Origin: Lunularia cruciata
Taxonomy: Eukaryota; Streptophyta; Marchantiopsida; Lunulariales; Lunulariaceae
Reading direction: 5' to 3'
DNA: 64,000 bases
Assembly (NCBI GenBank): GCA_948567375.1
Contig: OX419759.1
Span: 5,362,744-5,426,743 of the forward strand
The translations under genes were made by a program, and so were the position numbers. Below, piece by piece: positions 56,772 through 64,000 of this stretch. Position 1 is the stretch's first letter, and each line of letters starts with the position of its first letter. The notes under the pieces were generated by a model. It was not told the DNA's origin, did not search any database, and worked only from the letters and a program-made list of their open reading frames with translations.

Positions 56772-58704
56772 CCAATGTTGGCATACTAATACTATTAACA
56801 GTAGGAACCGGTTGTTGCTATAAAGAGAAGGGTTGGAGTTGACTAGAAATGAAGACCAAGATCACTAAATATCTTTTCTTGCTTGTGTAACCTCTTGGCA
56901 AAAACCACTCCTAAGAGAGGATAGGGATATCCACTATCACATCCTACAAAAAAGGGAAATTAGCAACTACTCAATTGAAAGATATAATCTTACAAGCCCT
57001 TGCTAATGGTGGTACACTTCACACTGAAGGCCCCTCCTACCTAAAGAGCCTCAAAGGCTAGTCCCTTCCCACAAGGATTTTTCACTCCAAATGTTGGTTT
57101 TCAAGCTGAAGCTTTTTTCACTTTGTCCCCCGTGCTAATTGTGCGCATCTTCTCCCAAAAATTGCAATCCCAATCAATTACCAATCAACAACTTGGCTTT
57201 TCTATTATGTGGTCCTCTCAATGCTCCATCATTCTCATAACCTTTCTTCACATTGACTCACTTGTTTAGATTGTCAGGGGTAACTTCATTGATAATGTAC
57301 TAATTTCTTGCCTAAGTATTTAAGTGCTCATTCATGCTGAATAGCAAGGGTAACTTCCTCCATTCAACACAATATGTCTTAGGAATATTAGGAAGCCCTT
57401 ATAAGGATTTCTCAAACATATTGCTACCAAAAAGTGAAAATTTTGGTCACAAGATTTGGGTTCAAATATTTCTCTATGCATTGTGTCCCTTTTTAATTAA
57501 TTAGAGGGATCATTTGCTCTTGCATTGGAGAAAAATTTCAAGGACAAAGGACAATATATATGAATTACAACCATATATCCATATCTAATGAATACTAAAA
57601 AATTTTATTTACCAAGGAGTAGAGGTAATACCATTATAGCTTACCCCTAGGTATGGACTGCCATTGTAGAGTTTTCTTTGCCATAATCCTAAATTGAGAA
57701 AGGTACTTCTAGTGTTGTAACTCAACTCTCAACTTATCTAAATCCAAAAGTTTTGGTAGTATAAAGTTGCAATATCTGTATCACATAAATTTATTGAAAG
57801 AAAGGCTGTAATTGATAAAGATCAATTTGTTTGAAACATTGGTTTATAATTGGATATGACCATAGGTATTTTGTTGGTTTGCATCAATATTAATGCAGAT
57901 ATGATTATGATGTATGACCAACCCACATTTGGCAAAAAACAACCTATCCTTGTATCCAAAGGTACACACAAAAGAATGCAGACTGTACAAAAGGGTAAAT
58001 TTTATCAACTAAAAAGTCCTTGTGAATCATTGTGGGTTGCAAGATTTACAGCATAATTCATGAGAGCCAGCCAATCCTCTTATAAATTGGAGATTAGTCT
58101 GAAGAACTATGACAAGATCAAAGCAACCATGCAAGCTCTTGCTTTAGATGCTAGATCTAAATTGCATATATTTGCATCCATTGCTATAAATTTGATTATT
58201 TGCTAGATGTTCCATGGGAATTTAGAGAAGATAGGATGATAAAATTAGTGAATAAGTGTGAATTTTCACCCTAGAATATACTTTACCATTCAAGGACTTA
58301 CCCATATTTAGGATTTATACTTATTATAGACATAACAAACTAAAGAAGGTAGGAAAATGATTACCACCAAGGGAGGGAGAGTTAGATTCCACCACTCTTA
58401 ATTTGCTTGAGGAAGATTCTTACAATTGAAGAGAAGGATAAAGATTTAGTGGGATTGTCAACAATAAGGTTAGAGTGGTTTTCAAGTTCCTTCTCTCAAT
58501 ATTCCACATTTATCACCCAAATTTTAGCAAGACTTGGGTAGATGTAATAGTGGGTGCAATAATTGATACAGGAAGGTTAACTGGGCTAGATCACAAGAAA
58601 TGCTAAGTAAGCTACCAAGACTCTAGGCCACTACACAAGACTCCACAAAAACTAGCCACTAGTGATGGGAGAGGTAGATTTACTAGAATTTACTTCTACC
58701 TATA
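56772..58704. other. AT-rich spacer, nothing firm
   Basis: Only a 68-codon open stretch at 57850-58056 (+), not recognised. Confidence 0.4.
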
Positions 58705-59490
58705 TCATATTTATGAACACTTGATCTACTCACACCAAAAGAGGAAGGGAAAAAGACCAATGCTTAGCAGTCTGGACCCATCAGACCACCACAGCGCTAA
58801 CCCAAATGGCCAAGAGAGCCACTCATAGCAAGGAAGAACCTAACAAAGTCATATTATACCAGCTATGAACCTCACTCAAACCCAAACCATACGCATTGAG
58901 GTGGATTTGTGCCAATCAAAGGATATAGGAGACTATGAGGAGGAATTAGATTTCAAAGCTTATGCTATTTACCTTGCTTAATATTTTAATGAAATTTATA
59001 GAGCTTCATTCAAAATTCTCTATGAATTTCAATTTGATATAGTAGGGGACCAAATCTAGTTCATATGATGAGGATGTTGAAAGTGTAATGTACACAACCT
59101 AGAAACAGGTGCTTGATACAAAGAAAAAAAAGTTACTTTAGGCTACCCTCTAGATTGCAAAAGCCAAAAAAGGAGATTGGTGCAAGACCTCATTCAAGTG
59201 GCAAAGGAGTTGGAATTAGCAAAGAATCAAGTTAGGCTCCATATCCATTCCAAGTAGTGGAAATATACTTTTTTTCCTATACCTACACATATTAAGACTC
59301 CCAATCTAATTAAGATGATGCAATTGTTAGGAGGAAAGAGAAGTAGAAAAATCAACTAACTTCTTAATAATGAACTAGAAAGTTGTAATACATATTTCAA
59401 TAAATTCAACATGAATTGTTGCTGGAGGTACTCAATCAATGAATACCCAAGATCCACTTACCTTCAAAGGGACAAGGAAGCATGCACTTG
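58705..59490 (+). repeat. Block R copy 2, left part
   Basis: Direct repeat of 1-792, here uninterrupted into the next part, which defines the insertion point of element C. Confidence 0.8.
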
Positions 59491-60640
59491 AAGGAACAGC
59501 TTTCTTGGTGTAATTGAGAGGCAACCAAGAGTGGAGTAAGAAGTACCTATGGAAGTGAGTACTGAAAGGGACTAGCCTTCTAGGTGTAATATAGATTTGA
59601 CCAAGAGTGGAGAAAGAATCACCTACAGGGACCATCAAAGTAAAATTATCTGTTCAGGTATCTTAAGCAGCCATGCCTCAGGTCATCAAGGTGGCAGGTA
59701 CCATAGCCGATTTCTAAACAGTGTTGCATCTCAAAGAAGGCTAAAGAGGAGTGTAGAAAATTGGAGTGTGAGGAGGATTGAGCCACAATGGGTAAAACAA
59801 GGGTAGAGAATCATGGAGTAGAGATATACAAATATCCATGGCAAAATAACATGCTAAAAATTTCTATTGAGTTTTTCAACACTTCTAATGATATGTTGCA
59901 TGAATCGCCTAAATATGTGAAAAATTGCAAAAATTAACTCAATAAAATAATATTTCATCACAAAATTACTTTCTTCAAACTCATCTTACAATTTCTGCCA
60001 AAGATTAATCTGAAAATCTTTTAATAACATGATAACATGTAAGAACAAGAAGATGGCATACAGAAAGCTAAAATCAGTATATTCATGACCTCTACATTCT
60101 GTGTCGCCATGCAGATATAATTAGATGCAAGAAACTGCGGACAAGATGAAGACAAAGAACTAACACCTTCTTGAGGAAACTTTTCATTGTTTAAGCAAAT
60201 GATCACCTCAAATCGTGACAAACAAGTCTAGCTTAGAAAGTCCTAGTAGTTTTTTGACATTTTTATGGTGGATCGAGCCTAAAGTCCAAAAAATGAATTA
60301 GTCCTAAAATAGGTGTAACAAGAAAAATGAAATTTATCCTCATTCATTTTAAAATATATGTTGGACATTTTTGTAATGTGAGTAAATTGCACTAATGCGT
60401 AATTGCTAGTTGAAATACTAAATTACCTCCAAGAGTTAATTGTTTAATTGAAGGACTTTGAAGGTGGGTTCCAGATCCCTTTGGATACAATTTAATTTGA
60501 GGTTTTTTGGCAATGTTGAATTGTATGATAATGAAGTTAGAAGTAGAAGACTTGCAAAAATTTTAACCAAAACTATTCTGGTCATTTATAGAATATTACA
60601 TAAATGAATTACAGAGTCATCTCACTCACTTCAACTTATG
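59491..60640 (+). repeat. Block R copy 2, middle part
   Basis: Matches 18449-19690. A local duplication of about 70 bp (59491-59560 and 59563-59625, both with CCAAGAGTGGAG) is private to this copy, and 155 bp of copy 1 are missing near 60552. Confidence 0.72.
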
Positions 60641-61562
60641 GTCGGAGTATTATGAAATGAGAAATGAGAGTGGAGATACCAAAGTTGACCAAAAAATGGT
60701 CTGCAGGATACAAGTCATGCTGCTATATATGTAGGAAGAGAAAGATATACAAGTATGATAAGTCTCGATTCACCATAGATTTGAAGTGGTGACTAATGCA
60801 TAAACTATATCTGAAACACTAGCCGCTAGGAGTATTAGATTGTGATACTCTACCTACACTCTCTCTCAAGCTAACATCAATATCTTTACAACTAGATGAG
60901 ATATGAAATATTCAAATTTATCTCTAAGAAAAGCTTTAGTGAAAATATCACCCACTTGCTGATATGTGGGAATATATTCCAGGTCTATCTCTCACGCCAT
61001 AACATTCACTCTAATAAAATGATAATGAACCTTGATATGTTTTTGGTGTGGTATGAAATACTGGATTGCTAGCAAGTTTAATACTGCTGATGTTTAAATC
61101 ACATTATCATGAAATTTATAACTAATGTCCTTTAAGAAGATGTGAAGCCAAATGGATTCACATGTAGCATTAATCACATCCCTATATTCTTCTCTCTTGA
61201 TAATAAAGAAACAATAGGTTGCTTCTTTGATGCCCAACTAATTGCATAACTTCTAAGGTTAGAAACATTAACTGATGTTGATCTTCAATCTTGAGCACTT
61301 CCTGTCCAGTCTGCAGCAATGAAACCTTGAAAAATGGGTAACCCACCGGGCTAAATATTGAAGACCAAATTGGATGGTAAAATTCACATAAGGTAAAATT
61401 GTTTTGACCATGTCAAGATGGGGCTACCTTGGTGCTTGTACAAGTTGACTCACTAATCATACAACATAGCTTAGATCTGATTAGTAAGAGTCAAATAAAT
61501 CAGATTTCCAACAATCTCTCTAGACATATTTGAATCAGCAAAAAAATCAAAATCTTTGGCAT

Positions 61563-61853
61563 TTACTTACCAGAAGTTGAGATAGGAGTAGAAATATTAC
61601 AAGCTATCATACCAAACTTGACCAACATGTTGAGAGAATATTGATGCTGTAGTGACCAAAGGTCATAGCCATCTTGAATAAACTCAATACCCAAGAAGGA
61701 TTTGAGTTCTCCTAAGTCCTTCATGTAGACATGACCTTTCAACTGATCTTGTACTTGCAAAATGAGATCTTGACAATTGCAAGTGATGATCAGGTCATCA
61801 ACATAGATGAGTAATAAAAGCATATTGTCACCAGCTTGTAGTCTATATAGCAA
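61563..61853 (-). pseudogene. F2 reverse transcriptase fragment
   Basis: Open for 96 codons: LLLLIYVDDLIITCN (intact catalytic YVDD), MKDLGELKSFLGIEFIQDG, SLNMLVKFGM. Better preserved than F1, which has a stop after FLGI. Confidence 0.85.
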
Positions 61854-62084
61854 AAAAATCTAAACTGCACACTTGAAACCCAATGGATAAAAGATATAAA
61901 TTTATCTTTCCAGTCCAAGCTTGTGGAGCTTGCTTAAGTCCATAAAGAGACTCTTTCAATAAACAAACTTTGTTTGGATATATTTGATCTTCATATCCAA
62001 GTGGTTAGAGCATGGAGACCTCCTTCTCCAAATCTCCATTAAGGAACATGTTATTAAAGTCCATCTAATAGAGCTTCCACTTAT

Positions 62085-62273
62085 TTAAAGTGCCAACATG
62101 CAAAGAGTATGAATTGATAGCATCTTGGCAACATGGTTGACTGTCTCATCAAAATCAATTCCATATTGTTGTGAACAGCACTTTACCATGAACCCTATTT
62201 TATACTTACTCATGGAACCATAAAAATTTCTCTTAATCTTAAAAGTCCACATATAGTGAATAACCTTCATCAA
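62085..62273 (-). pseudogene. F2 reverse transcriptase N-terminal fragment
   Basis: Contains FMVKCCSQQYGIDFDET, the degraded form of the copia LVAKGYSQ..G.DYDET block that opens the reverse transcriptase. Confidence 0.72.
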
Positions 62274-62787
62274 GATTTATATCTACCACCTCTCATGTTT
62301 GTTGGTAATGTATTGCTTCAACTTCAACTTCAAGCTTCATGGCTTGCACCAATCTGCATGATGAGTCAGTTCCACATCATCTGGTTATTGGTCTTGTATA
62401 GCCTTTACAGTAAAAACAGTTAAACTTGAAAATTTCTAATTGGTATTTGACCCTTGTAGTTTTCCTTCTCTATTGAGACACGCAACTTGTAGCCTCATCT
62501 AAATTAAGCAGAATTTCTAAATTACATGGGCAAGTAACCATCTATTCTGATAAAGAATGAGAAATATCAGTGGATAAAGTAGGGAGTAATTTTCCAATGT
62601 CCTATGGAATGAAGACTTGGACTGAAGGCTTCTGAATAGCCTTTCTTGACCAAGGGTTTAAAAATGAATGAGAACTAGACTGCTCACAAGAAACACCAAT
62701 GGCACTTGGAGTACTAGCCTATGGGACAGAATATAACTTGGACCAATCAAAGGAGTAGAGGGCTTTGTAAGTAGTAAATCAAATGTG

Positions 62788-63113
62788 CAGTTTTCCAAAC
62801 ATTAAAGCTACTTGTGGAGAAGCAATATGGTCATAATTTCTTTTGTTTGTTCAAATGGAGGAAGAGAGTTTATCTCAAATAATTTTAATGATTTTTGAAG
62901 TGAGCAAGGTGTCAGAGTGAAGTCTATTATAGTTATACAGCTAAAAAAATGGAGTTTCTGAGCAGAAGGGAAAACATATTGCAAAGGTTGCAAGAGCCAT
63001 GCTCAATAAAAAGAATGAGAAGGCAATTCCCAAGTGCATCGGGCACAAACATTTAATTGTGCTACTTACTTGATGAACCAATCTTGTCATGCAGCTGTGC
63101 ATAAAATGAAACC
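62788..63113 (-). repeat. Inverted duplication, left arm (in F2)
   Basis: 326 bp that are the reverse complement of 63356-63682. F1 has no such segment at the same place (near 21868), so it was added here. Confidence 0.9.
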
Positions 63114-63355
63114 AGACTGATACCGATGCCAAGATTTTAACTCCTCAAATACAATATCTCTACTGATAATAAAAATATTAAAATCAGGATTATAACACCT
63201 ATATCCTTGAATTAGAGACATATCCAAGAAAAATACAATTTTATGCTTTATGGTCTATTTTTTCCTCCTCTCCTCAAAGAACATAACCAAAGAAAATACA
63301 ACCAAAAACCTTCAGATTTGATAAATCAGGTTTCTTATGTATAAGAGCTTGGAAA

Positions 63356-63682
63356 GGTTTCATTTTATGCACAGCTGCACGACAAGATTGGTTCATCAAG
63401 TAAGTAGCACAATTAAATGTTTGTGCACGATGCACTTGGGAATTGCCTTCTCATTCTTTTCATTGAGCATGGCTCTTGCAACCTTTGCAATATGTTTTCC
63501 CTTCTGCTCAGAAACTCCATTCTTTTTAGCTGTATAAATATAATAGACTTCACTCTGATACCTTGCTCACTTCAAAAATCATTAAAATTATTTGAGATAA
63601 ACTCTCTCCCTCCATTTGAACAAACAAAGGAAATTATGACCATATTGCTTCTCCACAAGTAGCTTTAATGTTTGGAAAACTG
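63356..63682 (+). repeat. Inverted duplication, right arm (source)
   Basis: The original integrase segment of F2, matching F1 at 22115-22442. The loop between the arms is 242 bp. Confidence 0.9.
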
Positions 63683-63715
63683 AAACAACATCTGATTATT
63701 CTTTCAAAAATTAGA

Positions 63716-63960
63716 CCTACATATATATTGAAATGTCTAACACCCAGTGCCCTTGTATCATGATGCTTAATAGGCTATATAGCTTGCTTACTAGAGAGAC
63801 ATACATATATATTGAAATGTCTTCAATAAATGATACACAATATTTAGAGCATGTTAGACTCTTTTATGAAGCAGTGCATTTGTCTATGTGGATCAATTCT
63901 AACACCTGGTGGCCTTGTACCATGATGCTTAATAGGCTATCTAGCTTGCTTACAAGATTG
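63716..63960. repeat. 160-bp tandem duplication in F2 (one unit deleted)
   Basis: Same duplication as 22476-22795. The first unit has lost about 75 bp in the middle. Confidence 0.75.
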
Positions 63961-64000
63961 ACAGGCCTCACAAAACCATGACGGCAAAGGATCAGAAAAT

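Larger units (their letters stand above)
60640..64000 (-). mobile_element. Ty1/copia remnant F2 (runs off the window)
   Basis: Homologous to F1 (19690-22900). The minus strand carries reverse transcriptase and integrase remnants, plus a private inverted duplication at 62788-63682. Confidence 0.82.

Overview
Land-plant nuclear DNA, AT-rich and almost entirely made of decayed LTR retrotransposons around one intact host gene. The organism is a seed plant or another vascular plant with a repeat-swollen genome. A gymnosperm is my weak guess, from the repeat density and the style of the leucine-rich-repeat remnant; no species can be named. The host gene has six exons and short GT-AG introns. The elements use tRNA-iMet-type primer sites.

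Layout. 1-792 and 18449-23690 are the two halves of a repeat block (a degenerate leader plus a minus-strand Ty1/copia remnant, F1). The same block recurs at 58705-64000 (F2, running off the window). The first copy is split by a 17.7-kb Ty3/gypsy element, C (793-18448). C itself contains two copies of one chromodomain-bearing gypsy family: A (1376-6966, +) inside its 5' LTR and B (10268-15785, -) inside its pol gene. Near-perfect 5-bp target duplications flank both. The LTRs of A and B carry runs of perfect heat-shock elements directly upstream of a TATA box.

23690-24890 is an inverted 3' fragment of the D family. 25381-29205 holds a tandemly duplicated promoter region followed by a complete amino acid permease gene (AAP family, 487 codons, six exons). 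29.2-38.8 kb is a rearranged zone: shuffled permease pseudogene exons on both strands, a leucine-rich-repeat fragment of an NLR resistance gene fused to a permease exon, a decayed Ty1/copia element E (32378-37373), and inverted repeats bracketing the whole.

39281-49690 is the most interesting object: gypsy element D. Between its protease and its reverse transcriptase lies a recognisable cytosine-5 DNA methyltransferase domain. After its integrase lies a PHD finger, where other gypsy elements have a chromodomain. The copy here is dead (stops, frameshifts), but the order gag - protease - DNA methyltransferase - reverse transcriptase - RNase H - integrase - PHD is legible, and a second locus at 24 kb independently supports the PHD finger. 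A writer and a reader of chromatin marks in one retrotransposon suggests an element that manages its own epigenetic state.

49.8-58.7 kb holds D-family scraps, two unrecognised degenerate coding-like regions (a coiled-coil one on +, a charged one on -) and AT-rich sequence with nothing I can name. All element proteins are broken; only the permease gene looks functional.
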